A DNA stretch of 64,000 bases from Deltaproteobacteria bacterium (GTDB lineage Bacteria > Myxococcota_A > Polyangia > Haliangiales > JADYYK01). The stretch covers positions 1 through 64,000 of the forward strand of contig JADYYK010000146.1 of NCBI GenBank assembly GCA_020853705.1, in the 5' to 3' direction. Below the pieces are notes generated by a model. It had not been told where the DNA came from and did no database searches. It saw only the letters and a program-made list of their open reading frames with translations. This document shows positions 52,897 through 63,500 of the stretch, piece by piece (the first letter of the stretch is position 1; the number at the start of each line of letters is the position of its first letter). Made by a program: the position numbers and the translations under genes.

Positions 52897-53124
52897 ATGT
52901 CCCAAAAACAGGTGATCGCCAACCAGCGCACCATCATCGCCAACCAGATGAAGATCCTCTCCAAGGAGGATCAGATCACCAAGAACCAGGCCACGCTGCA
53001 GAAGATCGTGGCCAACCAGGCCAAGATCGAGGGCAACCAGGCCGCCATCGTGGCCAACCAGAAGAAGATGATGGCCACCCAGCAGCAGATCCTCGCCAAC
53101 CAGAAGAAGATCCTCTCCAAGTAA
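52897..53124 (+). CDS. Small IxxNQxx heptad coiled-coil protein
   Basis: A 75-residue cytoplasmic protein made almost entirely of heptads with Ile/Val/Leu/Met at position a (residues 6, 13, 20, 27, 34, then 37, 44, 51, 58, 65, 72) and Asn at position d (9, 16, 30, 40, 47, 54, 68), usually followed by Gln. A three-residue phase shift occurs at 34-37. Asn at d resembles the N@d layers of trimeric autotransporter stalks, which suggests a trimer. No signal peptide. GAGAGG precedes ATG 52897. The cNMP gene follows five bases later, then the transporter-cNMP gene, so the three are one operon. Confidence 0.75.
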   Translation: MSQKQVIANQRTIIANQMKILSKEDQITKNQATLQKIVANQAKIEGNQAAIVANQKKMMATQQQILANQKKILSK

Positions 53125-53129
53125 CCTCC

Positions 53130-53585
53130 GTGGCGCGCCGGCGCGCCCGGCACGCACTCGTGCACGACCTCCTCGACAAGGCACTCGGGCTCCACGCCTC
53201 CCCGCTCCTGGCGGGGCTGGACGCGGACGCCCTGGTGTCGCTCGCCGAGCTGTCACGCGCGCGCAGGGTGCCCGCTGGCCAGGTGCTGTTCACGTGCGGG
53301 CAGGACGCCGCCGAGGCCTACATCGTGGTCAGCGGTCGCCTGGAGCTGGCCGACGAGAACAACAGCGAGGAGAGCCGTGAGGAGGCTGGCCCGGGCGAGT
53401 GCATCGGCGAGCTGCCCGCGCTGACCGGTGCGCCGCGCGTGATGACGGCGATCGCGCTGGTGGACAGCGAGGTGCTGGAGCTGCCACCCGACGTGCTGCT
53501 CGATCTGCTGGCCGATCACCCCGAGGTGGTGCGCGCCTTCGCCGAGCGGCTGTCGGCGCGCGTGCGCGGCGCGGGGGCCAGGTGA
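53130..53585 (+). CDS. Cyclic-nucleotide-binding domain protein
   Basis: A 151-residue single cNMP domain: a phosphate-binding cassette pattern near CIGELPALTGAPRVMTA. A Ser/Glu-rich acidic insert (ENNSEESREE) lies in a loop. GTG 53130; the stop overlaps the GTG start of the transporter gene (GTGA). It may relay a cAMP or cGMP signal to the large neighbour. Confidence 0.75.
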   Translation: MARRRARHALVHDLLDKALGLHASPLLAGLDADALVSLAELSRARRVPAGQVLFTCGQDAAEAYIVVSGRLELADENNSEESREEAGPGECIGELPALTGAPRVMTAIALVDSEVLELPPDVLLDLLADHPEVVRAFAERLSARVRGAGAR

Positions 53586-56521
53586 ACCGGCGCGCCTTCG
53601 CCATCGGGGTGATCTATGTGCTGCTGACCATGGCCGCCGCCGTGGTGGTGCGCACGTATGCCGAGGCGGCCTTCCTCAACCACTATGGCGTGAAGTACCT
53701 GCCGCACTTCCTCATCGCCAGCGCGCTGGCGTTCGGGGCCGCAGCCACCGGGTACGACCTGATGTCGCGGCGGATCTCGCAGCAGGTGCTCGACGGCACG
53801 CTGATCGTGCTGGAGGCCACGGCGTGCGTGGTCGCGCCGGTGGCATTCGTGCGCGGCGGCGGCGCGCTGTTCGCGGCGGCGCTGGCGCTGATCGGGCTGT
53901 CGTCGGTGGCCAACCTGGCGGCCTGGAACGGCGTCGCCGCCACGGTGATGGGGCGGACGGCGCGACGCTGGCTGCCGCGCGCGGGCGCTGCGGTGACCCT
54001 GGGCGGCGTCATCGCCGGCTTCGGGTCGCGCTGGCTGATCGGCTCGGTCGGCGTGGAGCTCTTGCCCAAGGTCGCGCTCGGGGTCACCATCGGCATGCTG
54101 GCGTGCGCCATCCTGCTCGGGCGCGCGCTGCGCGCGGGCATCCCGGCGCCGGCCGCCCCGCCCTCCGGCGCCGCCGGGCCTGCCGCGCCCCCTGCCGCCG
54201 CTGCGCCCCCCGCTGCTGCGGCACCCGCCCCGCCTTCGGGCCTCGCTGGCGACGCCCGCCGCATGGTCTTCTTCCTGGCCTGCGCCGCGCTCGCCGAGGC
54301 CATCGTCAGCGGCCTCATCGAGTTCCAGTTCACCTCGACCCTGAAGGCGCGCTACCCCAAGGGCGAGGTCGCCCGCGTCATCGCCACCTTCTACGGCGCC
54401 ACCAGCGCGGGCCTCTTGCTGCTGCAGCTCCTGGCGGTGCCGCGCATCCTGGTCACCCGCAGCCTGCCCTTCACCGCCTCGGTGCACCCGGTGGTGCTGC
54501 TGGGCGGCATCGGCGCGCTGCTGACCTGGCCCGGCTTCGCGCTGCTGGCCGGGGTGCGCACCGCCGACGGTGTGCTGCGCGCCGCGACCTCGCGGACCAC
54601 ACAGGAGGTCTCGCTGGGCCTGCTGGGGCCAGCCGATCGACCCCGCTGGAAGCTGCTGCTGCGCGGGGTCGCCACCCCGCTGGGTGGCGCGCTGGCCGGC
54701 GCCGCGCTGATCGCCCTGCCCGCGCTGCGCATGACGCCCCGGGCGCTGCTGGCCGCGGAGCTCGGCGTGGGCCTGGTCTGGCTCATCATGGTGCGCACCG
54801 CGGCGCGCGCCTTCGTGGCCACCCTGGCGGCGCCGCTGGGCATGAAGCAGGTCGCGCTGGCCGAGAGCGTGCAGCGGGTGCCGCTGCGCCTCGACCAGCT
54901 GCTGGCGCTGATCGAGCGCACCGGTGACGCCGACGTCACCACCGCCGCGCTCGCGCGCGCGCTGGTCACCCGCAGCGGCGCCAGCGCCGACGAGCTCTGC
55001 GAGCACCTCACCCACGAAGATCCACGCGTGCGCGCCGGCCTGCTGGCGCTGGCGGCGCGCCACCCGCACCCCGCCGCCACGCCCGAGCTGCGCGCCCTGC
55101 TGGCGGTCGAGAGCGACGACGCCGCGCTGATCGCGCTGCTGCGCGCGCTGGCGGTGCACGGCGACAGCAGCGCAGAGCTGCGCGCGCGCGAGCTTTCGCG
55201 CAGCGGCGGCCCGGTCGCCCTGGCCGCCACCGCCTACCTGGCCGGCATCGGCAAGCTCGACGCCGTGGCCACCGCCGAGTCGGCCCGCCGGCTGCTCGAC
55301 AGCGATGGCACCTGGAGCGCCGACATCGTGCGCGCAGCGCGCCAGCGGGGCCACACCCTGGACCTCGACGGCGAGCTTCTGCGCCGCATGGCCCTGGGCG
55401 CGACGCGCCGGCAGGCCTGCCTGTGCGGCCTGGGCTGCGGCGGCAGCGCCTTCGCCGCGCGCTGGCGCGAGCTTCTGGCCGCAGGCGATCGCGACGCCGC
55501 CGCCGCGGTCGAGCGCGGCACCGGCTGGGACGCCCCGACCCTGCTCGAGCGGCTCACCGGCGCCACCCCGTCGGCGCGGGCCAACCTGGCGCGTGCGCTG
55601 CGCACCTCACCCGCGCCAGGTGCCCCGGTGGTGCTGGCCGCGCTGCTGTCGGACGACGACACCGCGGTGCGCGAGCTGGCCGCGCGCGCGCTGGCCCGCC
55701 AGCTGCGCGAGCGTGGCGCCGCCGCCCCCGCCGCGGAGGTCGATGCCGCCATCACGCGCGAGCTCGGCAACTTCGCCATCTACCTGGCTGCGCGCGCCCC
55801 CGCCGGCAGCCGCCCTGCCCTGCACGAGGCCGAGCTGGAGCGCCAGACCCGGCTGTGTCTGTCGGCCGCGCTGGCGCTGATCGCGCTGGAAGGCAACGCC
55901 CGCGCGCTGTACGCCGCCGAGCGCCGCCTGGCCTCGCCGCAGGAGATGCTGCGCCGGCGTGCGCTGGACCTCTTGCAGGAGGTCTCGCGCGGGCGCCCGC
56001 GCCTGCTCGAGCTGGTCGAGCGCTTCCTGGGCCGCCCCGCCAGCGCGCCTGGCGCCGGGGCCGACGCCGCGGTGCTGGCCATCGATCCCTGGCTGGCGCG
56101 CGTCTTCGGCGGCAAGCTCGGCGACCTCGAGCGCCGCGTGGCGGCGCTGCGCCAGAGCTCGCTGTACCACGACGTGCCCGGCGCCGAGCTGGGCGCCCTG
56201 GCCGAGCGCGCCAGCGAGTGGCGCCTGCGCGCCACCGAGGTCGTGGTCCACGAGGGCGAGCGCGGCGACACCATGTACCACGTGCTCGAGGGCGCCCTCA
56301 CCGTCCAGCGCGGCGGCACTGACGTCGGCACCCTGGGCCCGGGCCAGTCCTTCGGCGAGCTGGCCCTGGTCGACGACGCCCCGCGCCAGGCCACCATCCG
56401 CGCCGCCGAGCCCACCCTGCTGCTGGCCGTCCCGCGCGCTGCCTTCCAGGAGCTGCTGGCCTCCAGCCCCGACATGGGCCTGGGCCTGCTGCGCTCGCTG
56501 ACCCGCTGGCTGCGCGGCTGA
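53582..56521 (+). CDS. Nucleotide-transporter-like/HEAT/cNMP fusion protein
   Basis: A 979-residue protein. The N-terminal half (about 1-430) has about 11-12 membrane helices resembling ATP/ADP-translocase (Npt1/Npt2)/MFS proteins, split by a Pro/Ala-rich linker at about 188-220. The middle (about 440-790) has HEAT-like repeats (LTHEDPRVRAGLLALAARHPH, LSDDDTAVRELAARALARQL). The C-terminus (about 860-979) is a cNMP domain (FGELALVDDAPRQATIRA). Similar transporter-HEAT-cNMP proteins occur in several bacterial phyla; substrate is unknown. GTG 53582 overlaps the preceding stop. Confidence 0.8.
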   Translation: MNRRAFAIGVIYVLLTMAAAVVVRTYAEAAFLNHYGVKYLPHFLIASALAFGAAATGYDLMSRRISQQVLDGTLIVLEATACVVAPVAFVRGGGALFAAALALIGLSSVANLAAWNGVAATVMGRTARRWLPRAGAAVTLGGVIAGFGSRWLIGSVGVELLPKVALGVTIGMLACAILLGRALRAGIPAPAAPPSGAAGPAAPPAAAAPPAAAAPAPPSGLAGDARRMVFFLACAALAEAIVSGLIEFQFTSTLKARYPKGEVARVIATFYGATSAGLLLLQLLAVPRILVTRSLPFTASVHPVVLLGGIGALLTWPGFALLAGVRTADGVLRAATSRTTQEVSLGLLGPADRPRWKLLLRGVATPLGGALAGAALIALPALRMTPRALLAAELGVGLVWLIMVRTAARAFVATLAAPLGMKQVALAESVQRVPLRLDQLLALIERTGDADVTTAALARALVTRSGASADELCEHLTHEDPRVRAGLLALAARHPHPAATPELRALLAVESDDAALIALLRALAVHGDSSAELRARELSRSGGPVALAATAYLAGIGKLDAVATAESARRLLDSDGTWSADIVRAARQRGHTLDLDGELLRRMALGATRRQACLCGLGCGGSAFAARWRELLAAGDRDAAAAVERGTGWDAPTLLERLTGATPSARANLARALRTSPAPGAPVVLAALLSDDDTAVRELAARALARQLRERGAAAPAAEVDAAITRELGNFAIYLAARAPAGSRPALHEAELERQTRLCLSAALALIALEGNARALYAAERRLASPQEMLRRRALDLLQEVSRGRPRLLELVERFLGRPASAPGAGADAAVLAIDPWLARVFGGKLGDLERRVAALRQSSLYHDVPGAELGALAERASEWRLRATEVVVHEGERGDTMYHVLEGALTVQRGGTDVGTLGPGQSFGELALVDDAPRQATIRAAEPTLLLAVPRAAFQELLASSPDMGLGLLRSLTRWLRG

Positions 56522-56579
56522 GGCTCCAGGCAACCCCTGCGGCCGGCGCGGGGTCGACCCTCCGTGCCGCTGTGCCAGC

Positions 56580-56624
56580 CAGGGTCGCCGTCAGGGTCGC
56601 CGTCAGGGTCGCCGTCAGGGTCGG
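56580..56624. repeat. Tandem CAGGGTCGCCGT 12-mers
   Basis: Three perfect units (56580-56615) and part of a fourth (to 56624). The stop codon and last codons of the gene at 56615-56986 lie in the repeat. Confidence 0.75.
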
Positions 56625-56986
56625 AGGAAGACCAGCGCCGCCGGGGCGCCGTCGGGTCCCGCGCACGTGATCCAGGTCGCTGCCCCCGGATCGGTCCCGG
56701 TCTCCGGCGCCATCGCGCGCGCCAGCAGGCGCAGGCCGGACTGCAGGTGCTCGCTCTTGAACCAGCGCGGCTGGCTGAGGCGCTTGACCGGGAGCGCGCG
56801 CTCCAGCGCCTCGGGGAAGTGCTCGCGCAGGATCTGGTCGCAGTAGGCGTCGTCGGGGTCGGTCATGCCGGCGCGCAGGACGACCACCGCCACCGGCTCG
56901 GCTTCAACCGAGCTGGTGTCCGGCTCCGGTTCCGGCTCCGGCGCCGCCCCCTTCTTCTTCTTCTTCAAGAAGTCGAACAAACCCAC
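56615..56986 (-). CDS. Small hypothetical protein
   Basis: A 123-residue protein with N-terminal GLFDFLKKKKKGAAPEPEPEPD, then a compact domain with Cys residues and a predicted alpha/beta pattern (VAVVVLRAGMTDPDDAYCDQIL). GTG 56986 with AGAGG upstream. No family recognised. Divergent from the Cys-rich lipoprotein. Confidence 0.55.
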   Translation of the reverse strand: MGLFDFLKKKKKGAAPEPEPEPDTSSVEAEPVAVVVLRAGMTDPDDAYCDQILREHFPEALERALPVKRLSQPRWFKSEHLQSGLRLLARAMAPETGTDPGAATWITCAGPDGAPAALVFLRP

Positions 56987-56995
56987 GGGAACCTC

Positions 56996-57024
56996 TTGTG
57001 GGCACCCTAGCACACGGATATATT
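56996..57024 (+). promoter_or_regulatory. Promoter TTGTGG-17-TATATT
   Basis: TTGTGG (56996-57001) and TATATT (57019-57024) with 17-base spacing, 30 bases before ATG 57055. Confidence 0.5.
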
Positions 57025-57054
57025 TTGCCGCCTTTTCGAGCATCGCCTCCAGCC

Positions 57055-57573
57055 ATGAAGTCCGCCACCCGCATCGTCGCCCTCGCCCTCTTCGCCACGC
57101 TCGCGCTCGCGGCGGGGGGCTGCGCCAGCCGCATCGGTGACGACTGCACCACCAACACCGACTGCAGCCCCGACGGCGACCGCATCTGTGACACCTCGGT
57201 CGAGGGCTCGGGCTACTGCACCGTCGAGGGCTGTGACACCGGGACCTGCCCGGGCGAGGCCAGCTGTGTGCGCTTCTTCCCGGCCAGCTTCCTGACCCCG
57301 CTGGCCGACTGCCGCCAGAACAGCGGCTTCAACAACGGCTGCAGCAAGGACGAGGTCTGCCTGACCTCGACCGGCGCCTGCGCCCCGCGCTCCATCGAGC
57401 GCCGCTACTGCATGCTGTCGTGCCTGACCGACCAGGACTGCCGCTCGAACTACCGCTGCGTGCGCACCGGCGATGTCGCCACCGGCGGCCTGGCCGGCGC
57501 CGAGGCCATCCCGAAGGCCAGCGGTGCGGTGTCGAACGTGCGATTTTGTGCCTTCGACCCCGCTTCGAAGTAA
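57055..57573 (+). CDS. Cys-rich lipoprotein
   Basis: A 172-residue lipoprotein (signal to AAGGC, Cys about residue 22). The mature part has some 14 further Cys in pairs (DDCTTNTDCSPDGDRICD, EGCDTGTCPGEASC, RRYCMLSCLTDQDCRSNYRC) resembling small disulphide-stapled repeats of deltaproteobacterial extracellular proteins. It precedes the OppBC-like pair; whether it acts as their binding protein is doubtful, as it has no solute-binding fold. Confidence 0.75.
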   Translation: MKSATRIVALALFATLALAAGGCASRIGDDCTTNTDCSPDGDRICDTSVEGSGYCTVEGCDTGTCPGEASCVRFFPASFLTPLADCRQNSGFNNGCSKDEVCLTSTGACAPRSIERRYCMLSCLTDQDCRSNYRCVRTGDVATGGLAGAEAIPKASGAVSNVRFCAFDPASK

Positions 57574-57612
57574 CCTGGCGCTGACCTTCCTGCCACCAGG
57601 AAGGAGGCGCTC

Positions 57613-58548
57613 ATCCAGCTCCGCGACCTCATCGTCAAGCGGGTCTTCACCAGCCTGATCGCCATCGCCGGCGTCACCGTGCTGGTGTTCCTGCTCATCC
57701 ACGTCATCCCGGGCGACCCGGTCGACAACCTGCTCGGCGAGCACGCCACCGCCGAGGATCGCGCCAAGATGCGCGAGTGCATGGGGCTCGACCTCGGCAT
57801 GGCCGATCAGTTCGGGCGCTTCCTGGGCGGCATCACCGACGGCACCCTGGGCCGCATCTGCCCGAGCAAGCGCGTCACCGTGACCTCGCTGATCGCGCGC
57901 GCCTTCCCGCGCACGCTGGAGCTGGCCTTCGCGGGCATGGCGATGGCGCTCCTGATGGCGCTGCCGCTGGGCATCGCGGCGGCGCTGCGGCGCGGCTCGG
58001 GGCTCGACGCCGGCGCCATGGGGCTGTCGCTGGTCGGGCTGTCGGTGCCCTACATGGTGCTGGGCCCGGTCCTCATCATGGTCTTCTACGTCAAGCTGGG
58101 CTGGCTGCCCGGGCCGGCCGATCCGCCGTCGGCGCGCGGCGCGCTGGTGCTGCCGGCGTTCGCGCTGGGCCTGCACCTGATGGCCATCCTGTCGCGCATG
58201 ACGCGGTCGTCGATGCTGGACGTCCTGGGCGAGGACTACATGCGCACCGCGCGCGCCAAGGGCCTCACGCCGACCACGGTCATCGTCAAGCACGGCCTGC
58301 GCAACGCCCTGATCCCGATCATCACCATCGTGGGCATCCAGTTCGGCGGTGTGCTGTCGGGCGCCATCCTGATCGAGAAGATCTTCGCGCGCCCTGGCAT
58401 GGGCACCCTGCTCATCGACGCCATCAGCGAGCGCAACTACCCGGTCATCCAGGGCTGCGTGCTGTGCATCGCGGTCACCTACGTGCTGGTCAACCTGCTG
58501 GTCGACATCGCCTATGGGCTGGTCGATCCGCGCATCCGGGTGAACTGA
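57613..58548 (+). CDS. Peptide ABC transporter permease (OppB/DppB-like)
   Basis: A 311-residue permease: helix 1 [29 protein letters not shown] loop [34 protein letters not shown], and C-terminal [11 protein letters not shown]. The N-terminal segment [12 protein letters not shown] would begin at ATC 57613, five bases after GGAGG (57603-57607); no ATG, GTG or TTG precedes GTG 57679 in frame, which would remove most of helix 1. The stop overlaps the ATG of the OppC-like gene (TGATG). Confidence 0.8.
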   Translation: MQLRDLIVKRVFTSLIAIAGVTVLVFLLIHVIPGDPVDNLLGEHATAEDRAKMRECMGLDLGMADQFGRFLGGITDGTLGRICPSKRVTVTSLIARAFPRTLELAFAGMAMALLMALPLGIAAALRRGSGLDAGAMGLSLVGLSVPYMVLGPVLIMVFYVKLGWLPGPADPPSARGALVLPAFALGLHLMAILSRMTRSSMLDVLGEDYMRTARAKGLTPTTVIVKHGLRNALIPIITIVGIQFGGVLSGAILIEKIFARPGMGTLLIDAISERNYPVIQGCVLCIAVTYVLVNLLVDIAYGLVDPRIRVN

Positions 58549-59399
58549 TGGCGGCCCGCTCGCGCTCGCCCTTCATGCAGGCCGTGCGCGGCATGTCGGT
58601 GTCGGGCTGGATCGGCTTCTCCATCCTCATCCTGTTCACGCTGCTGGCGCTGCTGGGGCCGCTGCTGGCGCCATACTCGCCCACGGCGCAGGATCTCGAC
58701 GGCGCCTTCCAGGCCCCCAGCGCGGCGCACTGGCTGGGCACCGACGAGCAGGGCACCGACCTGCTCTCGATGCTGCTGCACGGCGCGCGCATCGCGGCCA
58801 TCATCAGCGGCTCGGTCATCGCCATCAACGTCGTGGTCGGGGTCTCGCTGGGCGTCATCGCGGGCGCGCTGGGCGGCTGGGTCGAGGAGCTCATCATGCG
58901 CGTCATCGACGTGCTGCTGGCCTTCCCTGGCCTGCTGCTCAACCTGGCCATCGTCGCGGTGGTCAAGAAGCCCGGCGTCGGCCACCTGGTGTTCGCGCTG
59001 TGCATCAACGGCTGGGTCGGCTATGCGCGCATGGCCCGTGGCCAGGTGCTGGCGCTGCGCAACCGCGAGTTCGTGGAGGCGGCGCGCTCGATCGGCGTGT
59101 CGCGGCTCGGCATCATGCGGCGTCACCTCCTGCCCAACATCACCTCGCCCATCATCGTGCAGGCCACGCTGGGCTTCGCCAACGTCATCCTGATCGAGTC
59201 GGCGCTGTCGTTCCTGGGCTTCGGCGCGCAGATGCCGTACTCGTGGGGAGCCCTGCTCGACCAGGGCCAGACCTACCTGTGGCTGAGCACGCGCTACGTG
59301 CTGGCGCCCGGGATCGCGATCGCGGTGGTGGTGCTGGGGTTCAATCTGCTGGGCGACGGCCTGCGGGACCGCCTCGATCCGAAGCGGCAGAACAGCTAG
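58548..59399 (+). CDS. Peptide ABC transporter permease (OppC/DppC-like)
   Basis: A 283-residue permease: helix 1 SGWIGFSILILFTLLALLGP, LGTDEQGTDLLSMLLHGAR, EAA loop REFVEAARSIGVSRLGIMRRHLL, and GDGLRDRLDPKRQNS at the end. It overlaps the OppB-like stop. No binding protein or ATPase gene follows; the malyl-CoA-lyase-like gene is convergent seven bases on. Confidence 0.88.
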   Translation: MAARSRSPFMQAVRGMSVSGWIGFSILILFTLLALLGPLLAPYSPTAQDLDGAFQAPSAAHWLGTDEQGTDLLSMLLHGARIAAIISGSVIAINVVVGVSLGVIAGALGGWVEELIMRVIDVLLAFPGLLLNLAIVAVVKKPGVGHLVFALCINGWVGYARMARGQVLALRNREFVEAARSIGVSRLGIMRRHLLPNITSPIIVQATLGFANVILIESALSFLGFGAQMPYSWGALLDQGQTYLWLSTRYVLAPGIAIAVVVLGFNLLGDGLRDRLDPKRQNS

Positions 59400-59406
59400 C
59401 TTCTAC

Positions 59407-60414
<1,008 letters not shown>

Positions 60415-60495
60415 GGGCAAGGTGTAGCCAATCCGCGCGCACTCGACAAGCGCGGCGCTCGTGCGCGCTGAACCGGCTTCGCGCGGCGGCGGGAG

Positions 60496-60501
60496 TATAG
60501 T
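60496..60501 (+). promoter_or_regulatory. -10 element (TATAGT) for WD40 kinase
   Basis: TATAGT ends six bases before ATG 60508; no Shine-Dalgarno. Confidence 0.5.
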
Positions 60502-60507
60502 CGAGGC

Positions 60508-63500
60508 ATGGCAGGGGAAGGCCCGCCGCGGGGGGAGCCAGAAAAGGAGCTCGGCACGGAGGCGACGCTGGACGCCTCGGGTGTCGGCACGCCCACACGC
60601 ACCGGCACTCCGGCGCCAGCGCCGCGCCCCGACAGCCGCCAGCCGCTGACCCCGGCGCACACCGGCCCGGGCGCCGCCTCGGGCTGGAAGGCCGACGATC
60701 TGCCCATGGTCGACCCCGAGCGCTACCTCATCGGTGAGGAGTTCGCGCGCGGCGGCATGGGCCGCATCATGAGCGCGCGGGATCGCCGCCTGGGCCGCAA
60801 CGTCGCGCTCAAGGAGCTGCTGCGCAACGAGGCCGATCCCAGCGCGCGCTTCATCCGCGAGGCGCTGGTCACGGCGCGCCTGCAGCACCCGGCCATCGTG
60901 CCGGTCTACGAGGCCGGGCGCTGGCCCACCGGCGAGCCGTTCTACGCCATGAAGCTGGTCTCGGGCCGCCCGCTGGTCGACGTCATCGCCGACATGACCA
61001 CGATGGAGGAGCGCCTGGCGCTCTTGCCCAACGTGGCCTCGGTCGCCGAGGCCATCGCCTACGCGCACAGCGAGGAGATCGTGCACCGCGATCTCAAGCC
61101 GGCCAACATCCTGGTCGGCGAGTTCGGCGAGACCGTGGTCATCGACTGGGGCCTGGCCAAGGATCTGCGCGAGGCCGCCGAGCGGCCGCCGTCGCGCCCG
61201 CGCTCGGCCGCGGACAACGACACCGAGTCGGACGAGCCCTCGGTCGACGGCCAGACCATCGAGGGCAGCGTGATGGGCACGCCGGCCTACATGGCGCCCG
61301 AGCAGGCCCGCGGCGAGACCGTGGGCCCGGCCGCCGACGTCTATGCGCTGGGCGCCATCCTGTACCACCTGCTGTGTGGCGAGGCGCCCTTCGTGGGGCG
61401 CAGCGTCGACGAGATCCTCGACCGCGTGGTGCGCGGCGGACCGGTGCCGCTGGAGAAGCGCGCGCCGGCGGTGCCCAAGGATCTGCGCGCCATCGTCACC
61501 AAGGCGATGCAGCGCGACCCGCTGGAACGCTACCCGACCGCGCGCGAGCTGGCCGAGGACCTGCGCCGCTTCCAGACCGGGCAGCTCATCGGCGCGCACG
61601 ACTACTCGGCGCTGGATCGGCTGCGTCTGTGGCTGCGCCGCAACCGCATGCCGGTGCTGGTGGTGGGCCTCCTCGTGGCCGCGCTGGCGGGCACCGCGGT
61701 GCTCAGCGTGCGGCGCATCCTGGGCGAGAGCCGCGCCGCCGACGCCGCGCGCCGCCAGGCCGAGCGCAAGAGCGACGAGCTGACGCTGCTGCAGGCGTCG
61801 TCGCTGCTGGAGCGCGACCCGACCGCGGCGCTGGCCTGGCTGCGCAAGCTGTCCCCGCTGTCGCCGGGCTGGAGCAGCGCGCGCATGATCGCGGCCGACG
61901 CGCTGTCGCGCGGGGTGGCGCGTGACGTGCTGCGTGGCCACCAGGGCGCGGTGCGCGGCCTGGGCTGGGCGCTGGACGGGCGCGCGGTGGTATCGATGGG
62001 AGATGACCGCACCGCGCGGGTGTGGGAGCTGGCCACCGGTCGACCGCGCGTGCTGGGCGGCGACCTGGCGCTGTCGGTGGCGGCGCTGTCGCCCGACGGC
62101 ACGCAGCTCATGTCGGCCTCGAACCGGCGCGACGCCCCCGATCTGACGGTGTGGGACCTCGGCAAGGGCACGCCGCGGCGGGTCGCCGCCCATGACGACG
62201 TGGTGCGCTACCTGGCCTGGGCGCCAGGCGGACGTCGCGTGCTGGCGGTGGGCAGCGCGGTGGCGATCTGGGACACCGAGGCGCTGGCCGGCGCCGACGC
62301 CGACGCGCGCCGGGTGCTGGCGGGGGCGCCGCGAGTGGTGACGGCGGCGGGCTGGTCGGCCGACGGCAAGCGCGTCCTGGTCGGTGGTCAGGACGGCACT
62401 GTGGTCAGCTGGCGCGATGGCGGCGATGCCCAGGTGCTGGGGCTGCACCTCGGGCCGGTGCTGGCGCTGGCCGCGGCGCCCGAGGGCGCGCGGGTGGCGA
62501 CCGCGGGTGGCGACGGCGTCAAGCTGTGGCAGGACGACGGCGCGCCGCTGACGGCGAGCGAGGTCGGCGAGGTGCGCGCGCTGGCGTGGACCGCGGATGG
62601 CAAGACGCTGGCCATCGGCGGCCGCGACGGCACGGTGTGGGCGTGGAAGTTCCCGGCCGCGCCCCGCCGCATGGGGGCCCACGCCGAGGCGGTGCAGGAG
62701 CTCAGCTTCGCGCCCGACAACCACCGCCTGGTGTCGGCCAGCAGCGACCGTGCGGTGCGGCTGTGGGATCTCGAGACCGACGAGGTGCGCGTGCTGGGCG
62801 GCCACGAGGGGCCGGTGCTGCACGTGGCGTGGAACAGCGACGGCACCCGGCTGGCGTCGGCCGATCAGGACGGCAGCGTGCGGGTGTGGGACACCGTGCA
62901 GCCCAGCGGGCGTGCGCTGCGCGGCCACACCAGCATGGTGACCGCGCTGGTGGCGGCGCCCGAGGGGCGCACGCTGGCGTCGGCCTCGACCGATCGCACG
63001 GTGCGACTATGGAACCTGGCCAGCGGTGCGGGACGCGTGGTGCTGGAGCACGCCGGCCCGCTGCGCGCGCTGGCGATGTCGGCCGATGGTCGCCACGTCG
63101 CGGCGGGTGGCGACGATGGCGTGGTCGGGCTGTGGTCACCCAGCCGGGACGTGCGCAAGCTGCTCGGCCATGTCGGGGCCGTGCTGGCGCTGGCCTTCTC
63201 GGCCGACGGCACGCTGCTGGTCTCGGCCGGCGCCGACGGCATCATCCGGTCGTGGACGGTGGCGACCGGGGACGTGCGCGAGCTGGGCAAGCAGGAGGGC
63301 CAGATCACGCAGCTCGTGTTCTCGCCCGATCAGTCGGTGCTGGCCAGCCTGGCGCGCACCGCGGGCGGCAGCGGGTCGATCAAGCTGTGGTCGACCAGCT
63401 CCGACAAGGTGCGCACCCAGAAGCTGGACCGCGCCGCGACGCGGATCGCCATCTCCCCCGGCGGCCGGCTGCTGGCCGCGGCCGGCGAGAACGGCACCAT

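Noticed and set aside
60415-62928. Long N-terminal extension of the malyl-CoA-lyase-like gene on the minus strand
   Set aside because: The open frame continues antisense to the WD40 kinase, but the family's normal N-terminus starts at ATG 60414 and the extension has no recognisable domain.
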